From assembly GCF_030272615.1 (NCBI RefSeq), contig NC_081405.1:315830041-315894040 (forward strand): 64,000 bases of DNA. The letters are read 5' to 3'. A model generated the notes under the pieces. It was not told the origin of the DNA. It searched no databases and saw nothing but the letters and a program-made list of their open reading frames with translations. The position numbers and the translations under genes were made by a program. Source of the DNA: Cryptomeria japonica (Eukaryota; Streptophyta; Pinopsida; Cupressales; Cupressaceae). Each line of letters opens with the position of its first letter. Within the stretch, counting starts at the first letter, position 1. Below are positions 36,183-48,779 of the stretch, piece by piece.

Positions 36183-37691
36183 TGTTGGCAATATTACATT
36201 ATTACAGACAATGAAAGATTGTTGACATTTCAATAAGCATATTGAGAAGGTTGTTGATGATTATGGACATAACTGATTAAAGATGTTTTACTATCTTGAT
36301 ATTATTATTTTGTCATTGATGTCAAGAAATTGATTTTCTAATTTAGTATGATGTTGCCATATCTTGAGAAGTATGATATGAAGACTATAAAGAAGTCGGA
36401 AAGACACAGGAAAGAATATGATGAATAAGGGAATAAGTTATTCAATAGGCAACTCTACTGAGTCAGACAATGATGAGATCTTGATGTTTTAGATTGTTTT
36501 AACATCATACATATGTTGTAAAATGTAAAGGTTAATACTACACTATGATATCAGGCAAAGAACCTAGTCGGTAAACCCTAAGGTTATTGCTATCGGTTAA
36601 TGAAGGCAGAATGTCTACCGAGTGAAGTTTAGTATTTACTGAGTTGTAACCGAGCTATAATAGAATGCATTAAATGTTTACATGTGATATTTAATGAAAG
36701 AAGCTGATGAGCTGGAGTGGATCAATGATTGGTAAGCCGTGGAAGAAGTTTGTTAATGAATCTAAGGCAATGGAAAGTCGGCATGAAGATCTATAGCTCA
36801 GATTGAACCACATTACGCTAACACAAGTTCCGAGGTGAATGTGCATGTTCCAAGGCAGGGTAAAATATTTTCAGATCGAAAGATACAATGAACCTAGACA
36901 AGATTGAAGATCTAATGGCTATAATTGATCATGGGAAATGTGATCAAGGAGATTAAGCGGTTAGAAGATTGTTTATAAATAGGAAACTGTTGATAAACAA
37001 TGTATGCGGGCAAGTGTATGCACAGGGATGCTACATAGTGATTACCGAGCACAGAAGGTTGAAGACCTGTTAGAATAATAGAGTATTGATGCCCAACAGA
37101 TAGACAAGATTAGTTCTATGTCTAGATTTATTGAACAAATAGGAATCTGCTTTAGCATTTTAGATGTGAAGTTGCAGACAGATTTTATTACTGTTATTTT
37201 TTGAAAGTGACAGGAAATCTCTTAACCGAGCGGACTTAACAGTCTTATATGTAAATCCTCTAACAAGGTGACATTCTAATTGAGTGTTTGAAATCCGTTG
37301 ACAAGGTCACTTCTAACAAAGTGAAGATCCTAACAGATCTGAGGGAAATCCCTTAACCGGGTCACATCTAGCAATGTGTTTGTAATCTTTAACAAGATTT
37401 GCTTTTAACCGAGCATACTCTAGAAGAGTATATTTCTTAGTGGGTCCAAAATCCCACAGTGGTTTTTCCCTATTTGGGTTTCCACGTTAAATCTAGTGTT
37501 ATGAGATTTATATTGTTCATATGCTTTTGAGTTTGCATGTTTGATAGTTTTTGGTTATATGACTGATATATATGTTACCGAGGTTGAATTTGATGTATTC
37601 ATGGATGATTAAGTTTGTATGATTCACCCCCCCCCCCCTCTCATCTTGTTGGCTATTGGATCTGTACTTATATTAAGTATCAGAACTATCA
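36183..37691 (+). repeat. Copia 5' LTR (1,509 bp)
   Basis: Starts TGTTGGCAATATTACATTAT and ends AAGTATCAGAACTATCA. Carries a poly-C run near 37627 and repeated ACCGAG words, some decayed to ACTGAG. Confidence 0.95.
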
Positions 37692-37693
37692 AT

Positions 37694-37706
37694 TGGTGTT
37701 AGAGCC
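37694..37706 (+). other. Copia primer binding site
   Basis: TGGTGTTAGAGCC begins 2 nt after the LTR and differs slightly from TGGTATCAGAGC, the usual plant copia PBS complementary to initiator tRNA-Met. Confidence 0.8.
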
Positions 37707-37802
37707 TTGGACTCTGAAAGGAAAGTTTAAAGGCACTTGAGTTAAAAATCCAAAGATGTATAAGAGGGATGCACCTAAGCTGAATAAGTCAAGTTTCTCT
37801 AC

Positions 37803-40800
37803 ATGGCAGAAAGGATGAAGCTACATCTATCAGGAGTTGGAGAATATGCTATATACTATCTGGAGAATGATTTTGTTGCACCGAGCACCTATCCATTGAC
37901 TATGGAAGAGATAAAGGCGAAGCAAAAACATATTCAAGCAATGATTGAAATAACATCTGCATTGACCGATTCAAAGTTTAATGATCTAGAAGGATGTACT
38001 GAGGCAAAGGCAATGTGGACTAAGCTCATATTTGTATATGGAGGAGATGAACATGTTCAAAGAGCAAAAGTGGATAGTCTAAGAGGACAACTTGAATCTA
38101 TGAGGATGAATGAAGGTGAGAACATAACCCAGTACAGTACAAGACTAAAGGAGATTGTAAATCAAATCAAAGGAGCAAAAGGAACTATTGAAGAAAAGGA
38201 TGTGACAAGTAAGTTGTTAAGAAACCTTCTACCTGCCTATGAAATCCGAGTCTCTGCAATCAATGAATTGAGGTTTGTACCTAATATGCCAATTTCCTTG
38301 GATGCTACTACTAGTAAGCTACATGCATTTGAGTTAAGTAATTTTGATAACAGTGGGTCATTGGTAAATAAAGTTGAATCTGCATTTAGTTCTTTTCATC
38401 TGAATGAATCTAATGATTACAATGAAAGAAAGTATAAGTACTCTGAAGGAGATCACAGTGGAGCAAGTGAAAGATTTCGAAAGAACATGGAGGAGGTACA
38501 CAAATTGTATGAAGAAATCAGAAAGCAAGAAGAGTTTGAAGCACTATTGGCCAAAAGGTTACCGAGAGGCAAAGGTAATTATAAAGGAAAACTACCTTTG
38601 AAATGTTTAAATTGTGATAAGATTGGATATATGGCTTCTAACTGTCCTGACAAAGATTTTACTGAAAAGAGAGATTGCCAAGATGATAGACAGAAAGATA
38701 ATCATTACAGAGGACATCGAGACTTCAGAAGAAGAGATAGAAAGACATGCTTAATTGCTGATGATGAATCTAACAATGATAAGTCATATGAGACTGATAC
38801 AGAGGAAGTTGTTTATGTGGCTATCAAGGATGGATCAGATGAAGAAAGGTATGAAGAAAAAGCCCTAATATCTCACATAAACACTAATGATTCTTGGATT
38901 ATAGATAGTGGATGCTCACATCATATGACAGGAGATAAACACAAGTTTGTTATGTTAGAAGATTATGATGGAGGCTATGTTAGATTTGGTAATGAAGCAC
39001 CATGTCCAGTAAGAGGTAAAGGATCCATAACACTTCTTGATAATGCAAGATGCAATGATGTTTATTGGGTTGAAGGTTTGAAATACAATTTGTTAAGTGT
39101 AGCACAACTAAACAACATAGGTTACCGAATAGAATTTCAGAAAGGAATTGTCAAAGTTCATGACAAGAATGGAAAGTTAGCTGCTACCGGGACACAAACA
39201 AAAGGTAATGCATTTCACCTTGACTCAACTCACAATAAGTGTTTGCATGCAAAGATTGATAATACCTAGATATGGTATAAAAGGTTTTGTCATGTTAATT
39301 TTGATAATCTGATCAAAATAAGTAAGAAGCACCAAGTAAGAGGTCTACTGAGTCTTGAAAAACCTGAGAATGCTATGTGCCAAGGATGCCAAATGGGTAA
39401 GATGACAAGATCAAGCTTTACAAGTAAGTCCTACACTTTTAAGGGAATTTTAGATCTTGTGCACACTGATCTTTGTGGTCCTATGAAAGTTCAAAGTTAT
39501 TATGGTGATAAGTATTTCATATTGTTTGTGGATGATTATTCAAGGGTGATGTTAGTAATGTTTTTAAAAGAAAAATCAGAAGCTTTTCAAATGTTTAAAT
39601 GGTACAAGACTAGAGTTGAAAATGAAACAGGAAGACAACTGAAATGTCTTAGATCAGATAGAGGAGGAGAGTTCAGATCTGATGAGTTCAACCTATTTTT
39701 CAATGATCATGGTATTAAAAGACAAGTCTCTGCATCGAGAACTCCACAATAGAATGGAATAGCTAAAAGAAGAAACAGATCTATTGTGGATTGTGCTAGA
39801 ACACTGGTGATTGAGAAGAAAGTTCCACAAACATTTTGGAGAGAAGCAATAAGCACAACTGTTTACACCTTGAACCAAGTTCAATTGAAGAAAGGTACTT
39901 TGAAGACACCTTATCAAATCTGGTATGGCAAGAAACCTAATGTAAGTTATTTTAAAATCTTTGGAAGTAAATGCTATGTTCATAAAGATGATAGAAATGA
40001 CAATTTTGATCAGAAAAGTGAAGAAGGAACATTTCTAGGATATTCTTGTAGAAGCAAAGCATTTAAATGTTTGATCAAATCATCTAACAAAATAGTAGAA
40101 AGTGCAAATGTGAAAATTGATGAATTTGCAGAAAGAAATGATGAAGGAAATTTCAAATAACCAGAAGACTATGATGAATTTGTTACTGTGCAACCGAGAA
40201 GTCCTACCAAGAAAACTGTTGAAGAAAATGAAGAAACTATCCAGTTACCGAGTGATGAAGAAGATCATATAGAGCCTACCGAGCCTGTATTAGCCAAGTA
40301 TGTCAGAAGACACTATGCACCAAGTCAGATTATAGGAGATAAGGATGATCCAGTGATGACAAGGAACAAACTGAGACAGAACACATGTTTGATATCTGAA
40401 TTTGAACCAAGAATAGTGAAAGAGGCATTTAACAGTGAAGATTGGATAAATGCTATGATAGAAGAGGTTGATCAAATCAAGAAGAATGACACATGGATAC
40501 TAGTCCGAAGACCGAAGGACAAAAATGTAATCGGTACAAAGTGGATCTTTAGAAACAAGCTAAATGAAAAAGGTGAGGTCATTCGGAACAAAGCAAGATT
40601 AGTTTGCAAAGGTTATGCCCAAGAAGAAGGAATTGATTATGGTGAGACTTTTGCACTTGTTGCTAGACTTGAAGGAGTAAGAACATTGTTGGCATATGCT
40701 GCTTTTAAGAACTTCAAGGTATATCAAATGGATGTCAAATCTGCATTTCTGAATGGAATATTAGAAGAAGAAGTTTTCATTGAACAACCTGAAGGATTTG

Positions 40801-41939
40801 TTGAAGACAATAATAAAGATCAGGTATGTAAATTGAACAAAGCTTTATATAGTCTGAAACAAGCACCTAGAGCATGGTATGAAAGATTGCACTCTTATTT
40901 GATTAAGATTGGTTTTATAAGGACAAGTGAGAACAACAACATGTACATGAAGAATGATGAAAATGGAATACTAATCTCAGCCATATTTGTTGATGATATT
41001 ATATTTTGTGGAAATGACTCTTTATGCAAGAACTTTGGATATGAAATGAGCAAAGAATTTGAGATGTCATTAATCAGTGAGATAAAGTATTTTATAGGTT
41101 TACAGATACTGCAAATGAAAAATGAGATTTTCATTACTTAATCCAAGTACATAAAGGAAATCTTGAAGAAATTTGGAATGGAGGATTCAAAACTAGTAAG
41201 TACTCCTATGACTACCAGCTGTAAACTATCAAAGAATGATGAATCTGCATCTATTGACGAGACACTTTACTGATCTATGATTGGAAAGTTGCAATATGTT
41301 GTTCACAATAGGCTAGATATAGCACATGCAATAGGTATTGTTGCAAGATTCTTTGCATTTCCTAAGGAAACACACATGACAACAATCAAAAGAATTTTTA
41401 GATACTTGAAAGGCACTGAAGACTATGGCTTAGTATATCAAAAAGGAAATGATTTTGATTTAAAAGTTTATACTGATGCTGATTGGGCAGGCAACATTGA
41501 TGACAAAAAAAGAACAAGTGGAGGAGCTTTCTTTTTAGGAGAAAGACTAGTGAGTTGGCTTAGAAAGAAACAAGGATGTGTTTCTCAGTCAACAGCTAAA
41601 GCTGAATATGTTGCTGCAGCACTGAATTGTACCAACATTGCATGGATCAAACAACTATTGGAAGGTATAAATGAGCAAGTTACCGAGCCAGTAACTATAT
41701 TCTGTGACAATACTAGTGCCATTAATATTTCAAAGAATCCTGTTATGCACTCTAAGACAAAGCACATATCTATCAAATATCATTATCTTAGAGAAGAAGC
41801 TCAAGAGAAGAAAGTGGTGTTGGAAAATGTTAGCACAAAGGAGCAAATAGCAGATATCTTCACCAAGCCACTACCAAAGGACACTTTTGAATATCTCAGA
41901 AGTAAGTTAGGGGTCCTACCCCTATCTTCTACTCACTGA
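37803..41939 (+). pseudogene. Copia gag-pol polyprotein, five in-frame stops
   Basis: One frame of about 1,378 codons with stops at 39267, 39750, 40158, 41139 and 41271 and no frameshift. Order: gag with copia-type N-terminus (MWTKLIFVYGGDEHVQRAKV) and zinc knuckle CLNCDKIGYMASNC, where the His is Tyr; protease SWIIDSGCSHHMTGD; pre-integrase zinc region WYKRFCHVN...CQGCQMGK, first His again Tyr; integrase HTDLCGPM, RSDRGGEF and NGIAKRRN, where the catalytic Glu is Lys; RT with [27 protein letters not shown] and FVDD; RNase H with YTDADWAGNIDDKKRTSGG and CDNTSAI, ending IFTKPLP. Order integrase before RT defines copia. The stops and the His/Glu losses make it inactive. Confidence 0.97.
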
Positions 41940-42432
41940 CCGAGTTCGGTGAAAGCATCACTTCGATGACTCTATTGAATATCTTTTGGGGAATTGATGC
42001 TAGAGTGATACACTTTAGAATATTTTTCTGAAAGTGTACTGGAATTATTACTAGAATTATACAGAAAATGATACAGAGAATAGGAATTGAAGACAAATGC
42101 TCTAACCGAGACTCAGTTGATACACAATAGCAGGAAATAACTTCTTACAGAAAGAAATTATGTTTTAGTTCTATTCTTTTTTGGCATTGTTGTCAAAGTG
42201 GGAGAAGACCTACCAAAGGGGGAGAAGACCTAAGGAGGAGAAGACCTACCAAAGGAGGAGAAGACCTGAGAAGACTAATATATGGGAGAAGACTGAGAGA
42301 AGACTACAAATTGAAATAAAGACTGAAAACAGAAGAGAAGTCTGATGTATGGGGGAGAGCATTTCAAGCATTTTAGAATCACATCAATTCGAATCTTTTA
42401 TAGGTCAAATCAATTGGTTTTGCCATCAATGC
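41940..42432 (+). other. Copia 3' UTR with repeated purine-rich motif
   Basis: 42197-42310 repeats GGGAGAAGACCTACCAAAGG-like units about five times, each resembling the true polypurine tract. No gene. Confidence 0.75.
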
Positions 42433-42445
42433 CAAAGGGGGAGAT
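42433..42445 (+). other. Copia polypurine tract
   Basis: CAAAGGGGGAGAT directly before the 3' LTR TGTTGG. Confidence 0.9.
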
Positions 42446-43952
42446 TGTTGGCAATATTACATTATTACAGACAATGAAAGATTGTTGACATTTCAATAAG
42501 GATATTGAGAAGGTTGTTGATGATTATGGACATAACTGATTAAAGATGTTTTACTATCTTGATATTATTATTTTGTCATTGATGTCAAGAAATTAATTTT
42601 CTAATTCAGTATGATGTTGCCATATCTTGAGAAGTATGATATGAAGATTATAAAGAAGTTGGTAAAGACACATGAAAGAATCTGATGAATAAGGGGATAA
42701 GTTATTCAATGGGAAACTCTACCGAGTCAGACAATGATGAGATCTTGATGTTTTAGATTGTTTTAACATCATACATATGTTGTAAAATGTAAAGGTTAAT
42801 ACTACACTACGATATCAGGCAAAGAACCTAGTCGGTAAACCCTACGGTTATTACTATCGGTTAATGAAGGCAGAATGTCTACCGAGTGAAGTTTAGTATT
42901 CACCGAGTTGTAACCGAGCTATAACAGAATGCATTAAATGTTTACATGTGATATTTAATGAAAGAAGCTGATGAGCTGGAGTGGATCAATGATTGGTAAG
43001 CCGTGGAAGAAGTTTGTTAACGAATCTAAGGCAATGGAAAGTCGGCATGAAGATCTACAGCTCAGATTGAACTGCATTACCCTAACACAAGTTCCAAGGT
43101 GAATGTGCAAGTTCCAAGGCAGGGTAAAACATTTTTAGATCGAAAGATACAATGAACCTAGAAAAGATTGAAGATCTGATGGCTATGATTGATCATGGGA
43201 AATGTGATCATGGAGATTAAGCGGTTAGAAGATTGTTTATAAATAGAAAACTGTTGATAAACAATGTATGCAGGCAAGTGTATGCACAGGGATGCTACAT
43301 AGTGATTACCGAGCACAGAAGGTTGAAGAACTGTTAGAATAATAGAGTATTGATGCCCAAAAGATAGACAAGATTAGTTCTATGTCTAGATTGTATTGAA
43401 CAAATATGAATCTACTTTAGCATTTTAGATGTGAAGTTGCAGACAAATTTTATTACTGTTATTTTGTGAAAGTTACAAGAAATCTCTTAACCGAGTGGAC
43501 TTAACAGTCTTATATGTAAATCCTCTAACAAGGTGACATTCTAATTGAGTGTTTGAAATCCTTTGACAAGGTCACTTCTAGCAAAGTGAAGATCCTAATA
43601 GATCTGAGGGAAATCCCTTAACCAGGTCACATCTAGCAATGTGTTTGTAATCTTTAACAGGATTTGCTTTTAACCGAGCATACTCTAGAAGAGTATATTT
43701 CTTAGTGGGTCCAAAATCCCATAGTGGTTTTTCCCTATTTGGGTTTCCACATTAAATATGGTGTTATGAGGTTTATATTGTTCATATGCTTTTGAGTTTG
43801 CATGTTTGACATTTTTTGGTTATATGACTGATATATATGTTATCGAGGTTGAATCTGATGTATTCATGGATGATTAAGTTTGTATGATTCACCCCCCCCC
43901 TCTCATCTTGTTGGCTATTGGATTTGTACTTATATTAAGTATCGAACTATCA
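42446..43952 (+). repeat. Copia 3' LTR (1,507 bp)
   Basis: Same sequence as the 5' LTR with scattered differences, mostly C/T or G/A. The poly-C run near 43893 is shorter. Ends AAGTATCGAACTATCA. Confidence 0.95.
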
Positions 43953-46269
43953 GTATCTAGAGTAGACTCACTAGCACTAGTGGAAAATACATGAATAACA
44001 CTTGAAGGGGAAATACATGTGACCACTGGAGGCTCAGGCTCAGAAGTAGAAATAGGAACTTGTAACATAGATGAAGGAGAAGATACTTGAAGTAAGGATT
44101 CTTTTGCTCATGGCATCTCTTCTACAAATAATTTATTTTGTTCTTGCTCATCCTTCTGTCTATGAATTAACTCTTCATTAGGATGATCATCCTCGTGTTG
44201 TTCATTTGTTACCTCTAACTCTGATATTTCTTGAACATTAGAACTCGAAGGTTCTCCTTGAGTTTTACCTTTCTTAGACCCAACTATAAATTTTAACTTA
44301 GGAGCCTTTGTCGAAGTAGCAGTATCATGTTTGTTATTTTTTCTAATCTTGATCTCTTTCCCATTGGGCCAATAGTGTTAACATTAGAAGTAGAAGAGAA
44401 AGGTTTTAAAGGAACACCATGCAAAGATAATGAAACATTAGTATTGATAAGAATACCATGAAAACGTGCCATGATGGAAGTGCACTCCTTTTACAACCAC
44501 TGAATGAGAGGCAAAGGAGTAGAAGAAACCTTGATCTTCTCATACATTGGGTCCAAGATATCACCGTATATCTCCAAATATTTAGGAACATCGACAAGAC
44601 CAAAGTCCTCAATTTGTTCAACTATCAGCCGACAATAATCAAGTTTTCTTACATCATGCTCGGACCTACAATCAACCCAAAAATATTCAATCCGATGCAC
44701 ATGTACATATGTCTTCTTCAGTTTGTTTCTCATGCCTCTGTAATCAAAGTCCTTTCTAGCTTTAAAGAACCTCATGGTAACTCTTCTCATCTCCTCCTTC
44801 ATTGCCCTGGCCTTAAAGATGGAATTGATATAATACCTTCCAATTGAAAGAGAAAATTTCAAGCCTGTCTTATGAGAACCGAATCGGGCCTGATGCACAA
44901 TATTCATCCAACAAGCTAGCTCCATCAGTACAATCTTGTCAGAAGGGTATCTGGGAAGCATGAAGGGCTCACTATTGAAACATCCAACACTGAAATATGT
45001 AAAGGTTGGAAACTGAAGGAACATGCATGCATATTGAGTCACTACTTCCCATGCGTGATCATACACTATTATTATATAAATTTTTATTCAACATAGCCAT
45101 ATAATATTGAAAGAAAGCATCATTCACTCTTCAAAAATTATTATGACTTTCTTGAAGAACCCAACTAGGAATAATATTTGCATACCTCAATTTGCATCCT
45201 ATCGCTAGTTGTAGACAATTCAGGGAAATGTCTCATTGAACCCATAACGCACACCAAGTAGGAAGTCATATAGAACTTAAGTGTAGTAGGAACCTTGGTG
45301 AGTTGTTCACATATGTCATTACCGATATGTTTTCCACAAATTATCTTCTCCTTGTTTTGTCTGATCACATTAATATATTGATACATCCATTTATAGAAAG
45401 TATTAGAAGTAGGAAGTCCTTTAACTTTACTAAAAAGAGATCAAATAATTGACCTTTTTAATGAAGTCACTTTTGGGAAGAGTCTTCAGCCATCTTGCAA
45501 TGGTAGGTCTTGGGGTTTTAAGCCAGTTGTCATTCATATTACACCTACACTTATATGAATTTCTATCAAAGTAGGCTATAGCTAACTGCATTGTAATATC
45601 AATATACTTCTCAATACCGGGGCACTTGATGATTGAATAAAAGAATGCTTCATCAAGCCTGATCAATTTCTTCCTGGATTCATCCTTCACACTTTTGCTA
45701 TCTAGATCAAAATGATTTATCACTACTGTTACAAATTGAGGATCCTAAGCCAACATGGGAAAAGATGCTACTAAGTGGATGCCACTATTGATAATAGCTT
45801 CCATGTCACGACATGAAGGTGGTTTCTTGATTCTTTTTAGAATTTCTTCCAAATGAACATGACCTATGTCTCTGTCTCTAATGTGATCAATATTAGAAGT
45901 AACTGAAGAAGGTGGAAAAATTGGATGTGGGTCCTGCTTCTTGAATTTCATTCCTTTTTTGTTTGGAGATACCTTTGTCATTGGTATAATAATGATACTA
46001 AGAGAAAAAGACAATTATCAAAATTATAATAATATATTGGATCAATTCACTTTTGTTCATATGACTTGAACAAATTATGAAAATAGTGCATGTGGAATAA
46101 TTATGTTTTCCAAAAACCCCTTTTCAACAAATTAATACTTCCATGGTAAATTGGATGAAAAATCACCATTTACATGTGTGCAATAAATGAATTCAAAAAA
46201 TTCATTTACAAAAGAATGGGTGAAAAGACGTAATTAGGATTTTCAAAGTTTTAATTACATTTGGAAAAC

Positions 46270-46850
46270 CCCCCCCCAAAAAAGGTTTAATTCTGGTTTA
46301 TAATCCCGAATTACACATTAAAAATATCATGACAAAGAGGTTTTGGTTGGGTTCATAGACCCTCCGAACACCAAAAAGGAAGATCAAAAGAAATTGTGGG
46401 GGACGGGTTTGAAAACCCACCATACATCATAACACATAAGAACACAACGTCGGGCAAGGTAGCATACCCACCATTGCACCATTTATGGTGTATGGTGGGC
46501 CTATGGCCTTGCCAAACACCATTAATCGATCATTGCGAAAACTGTTGGTAAACCATGTGTTGGACGTGGTTCAAGACCCACCAACACTACATCATGGTGT
46601 ATGGTAGGCCTATGACCCCACCAACACCTCAATGAAATGCAAGGAAACAACATGTGGTTGGGGTTGTTGACCCGCCACACACCACATTGTGGTGTGTGAC
46701 GCGCCAATGATCTCACCCACACCATAATGTAGTCAATAACATTCAGTATAACATGAAAGAAAGGTGAGGCCATGGAGAGGTTGTAGACCCACCACATACC
46801 GTTTAGTGGTGCGTGTGGAGCCTATGGCCTTGCCACAATACGAAAAAGGA
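46270..46850. repeat. Palindrome array in gypsy 3' LTR
   Basis: Repeated hairpin words: GGGTTT-GA-AAACCC, GGTGTATGGTGGGCCTATGG variants, and CACACACCAC-ATT-GTGGTGTGTG (46676-46698, perfect 10-bp stem). Units recur about every 60-70 bp and alternate hairpins of the GGGT..ACCC and CACCA..TGGTG types. Counterpart at 63440-63980. Confidence 0.8.
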
Positions 46851-47149
46851 AGATCAGAAGGAAATAATCAAAATCGTTTAGGATCACATGATCCAAACGA
46901 AAAATATGGTAATTAAAACTTAGTGAAATGCATACAAAAATAAAAAATAAAGGGTTTCTAAAACCCTAGGAAGAGGGAATAATAGATACATACCCGAAAT
47001 ATAAGATCAAACTCTTCTCTCTCCAACCACAAAATCAACTTAGGAAGGATTAAAATGAGGGTAAAAAGAGATAAATAAGTCTTAAAAACCGAGGTAAAAG
47101 ACTCCTAAATGAATTCTTCCAATGAGCCACAAATAAGTCAAAGTGCAAT

Positions 47150-47345
47150 AAATGAGTGCAATTCGGGTTTATAAACCCGATTTGCATCTATGAGGTGTAA
47201 ATCGGATCTATGAACCCGATTTGCACCTACGAGGTAAAAATAGCCAAAAAGAGGTGTAAATTAGGTCTATGAACCTGATTTACACCAACAATGCCTAGCT
47301 TAATGTAGACTGGGTTCGTAAATGTGATTTACACCTAATGTAAAA
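47150..47345. repeat. AATCGGG..CCCGATT palindrome array
   Basis: Three to four copies of a ~34-nt inverted repeat. Copies at 47194-47227 and 47253-47286 have arms GGTGTAAATCGG or GGTGTAAATTAGG and their complements around TCTATGAA; the latter pairs 12 of 13 arm positions. Closest to the LTR start, so upstream U3. The equivalent part of the 5' LTR is beyond the window. Confidence 0.75.
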
Positions 47346-47652
47346 CATGGGAAAAATATGCTTATGACGATAAAAATGTCTCGTAAAGCAAACCATAGAG
47401 CAGGAAAAACCATAAATGAGCTAAAATTTGTGGGCTACCCTCATTTTTTGCTAATGCTAAAATCAAGGATAACATTGGCTCTAACTGGGGAACACTCTTT
47501 TGACCATTCTTTTAAGAAAGAGTAAAGGGTGTAGAATCCCAATGCTCTATGTGCCTTTATCCATCCATAGAGATGGAGTTAGGCGACAGGGAAGAACAAA
47601 ACCAAAATAAAATAAAATAAAGGGAAAAGATCCAAACCAACTAGCTAAAACT

Positions 47653-48779
47653 TTATTGACTAAATAATTTGAGATGCTGACCACTATGCGGAAAATTAAA
47701 TGGAGTTCCATCATTGTACATAAGGAGATAACTGCCTTCACCACAAATTTGATGAATAGTGAAATGTCTTGTCCACAAAGAATCAAATTTACAATGCATT
47801 CCCTTAGGCTCACGTCTCGCGTCCCAAAGTAAGACAATATCACTAACTTGAAAAACTCTTTGTTTTGCTTTCTTGTCAAAAAGAGTCTTGACTTGATTTT
47901 GGTGTTCTGAAATATGATCCACCACTTGAATTCGCTTCTCCTAAAGCTAAGGAAGGAACATGATGCGCTTGTCCAGATAACTCTCATATGTTTGTTCTTC
48001 AATTTCTTTTAACAATTTTAGAGTTGGTAACTCTAAAGTAACTGGAATCTCAACATTAGTACCATAAATAATTTGATAAGGTGATAACCCAATGGCTCTC
48101 TTTGGTGTAATTCTATCTGCCCACAAATCATCAATCAATGCCTTGTGCCACAAATGCTAATTTTCATCAACCAATTTTTTAATTATTGTAACTAGATTCT
48201 TGTTTCTTGATTCTACTTGACCGTTATCGTACGAATAATAGTCTAAAGAATGAGAAAGACTAATATGATATTCAAAGCAAAACTGGGTAATCTCATATGA
48301 GGAGAAATAAGTAGAATTATCTGCTACTATCTTGTTTGGAACACCAAACCTACTAACAATGTTTTCTTTTATAAAATTGCACACCACCTCAGATGTAGTG
48401 TGTTTGACTGGAATTGCTTCAACCCATTTAGTAAAATAATCCATAGCAGTCAAAACATAATGATGACTTGCACTAGATGCGGGATTGATCAGGCCAATAA
48501 AATCAATACCCCATTGATAAAATGGCTCCTCAATCACCACTTGTTTAAGAGGAAATGCTGCAAGCTTGGATTTACCAATAAACTTTTGACACAAATCACA
48601 CTTCCTAACCCAATCATAAGCATCTTGAAAAAGGGTATCTGCTAATAATACCTGGCTCTTAAAATATTATGAGTTGTAATTGGAGTTGGAAAATGTCCAC
48701 CACAAGCCAAATTATGAAAAGACTACAACAACTTAACTTGTTGAGCTTTGTGCACACACTTTAAGAAAGTACCATCAAG
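47653..48779 (-). pseudogene. Gypsy integrase
   Basis: Minus strand. The zinc region has SFHNLACGGHFP and, after a frame change, CDLCQKFIGKSK. The core has FYQWGIDFIGL (Asp), NKIVADNSTYFSS (Asp) and NGQVESRNKNLV (Glu), so the DDE triad is present. Then ALIDDLWADRITPKRAIGLS and PYQIIYGTNVEIPVTLELP. The C-terminus GEGSYLLMYNDGTPFNFP has no chromodomain. Stops and frame changes separate the parts (48154-48156 and 47940-47947 regions). Confidence 0.9.

Larger units (their letters stand above)
36183..43952 (+). mobile_element. Complete Ty1/copia retrotransposon, 7.77 kb, TSD GTATC
   Basis: LTRs 36183-37691 and 42446-43952, PBS, one-frame polyprotein, polypurine tract, and target duplication GTATC (36178-36182 and 43953-43957). 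The un-inserted target is visible in the sister LTR at 61106-61120, which proves the insertion boundaries. It lies inside the LTR ORF of the giant gypsy, opposite to its direction. LTRs differ by a few percent, mostly transitions, so this is younger than the gypsy LTR pair. Confidence 0.97.
34782..45981 (-). pseudogene. U3-borne ORF in 3' LTR, split by copia element
   Basis: Minus strand from ATG 45981 (MTKVSPNKKGMKFKKQ) to TAG 34784-34782, interrupted by the copia insertion at 36178-43957 and by several stops and frame changes. Better-preserved blocks are 46014-45745, 45723-45430, 45386-45165, 45066-44491, 36177-35733 and 35215-34833. Motifs include GIHLVASFPMLA, NHFDLDSKSVKDESRKKL, WLKTPRPTIARWLKTLP, LKFYMTSYLVCVMGSM, VGCFNSEPFMLPRYPSDK and RRVTMRFFKARKDFDYRGM. 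An acidic linker and a C-terminal coiled coil follow. No RT, integrase, protease or zinc knuckle. Function unknown. The copy at 59709-63145 matches it throughout. Confidence 0.7.
33707..47437 (-). repeat. 3' LTR of giant gypsy (about 5.95 kb net; split by copia insertion)
   Basis: The plus-strand left end TGTAAACTGATG equals the minus-strand LTR end ...CAGTTTACA. The other end is tentative: AAAAAATGAGGG (minus strand, 47449-47438) is the best polypurine tract, which would put the LTR start at 47437. Net of the copia insertion and duplicated target (36183-43957), the length is about 5,956 bp. The order from LTR start is palindrome arrays (47345-46270), a ~3.4-kb ORF (45981 to 34782), TATA-like sequence (34614-34594) and an ~890-bp R-U5-like tail. 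Confidence 0.75.

Noticed and set aside
37803-41939. Stops at Gln positions resemble a ciliate-type code or programmed readthrough
   Set aside because: TGA at an Arg position, loss of catalytic and zinc residues by the same change, and non-coding context all point to deamination decay in a plant retroelement.
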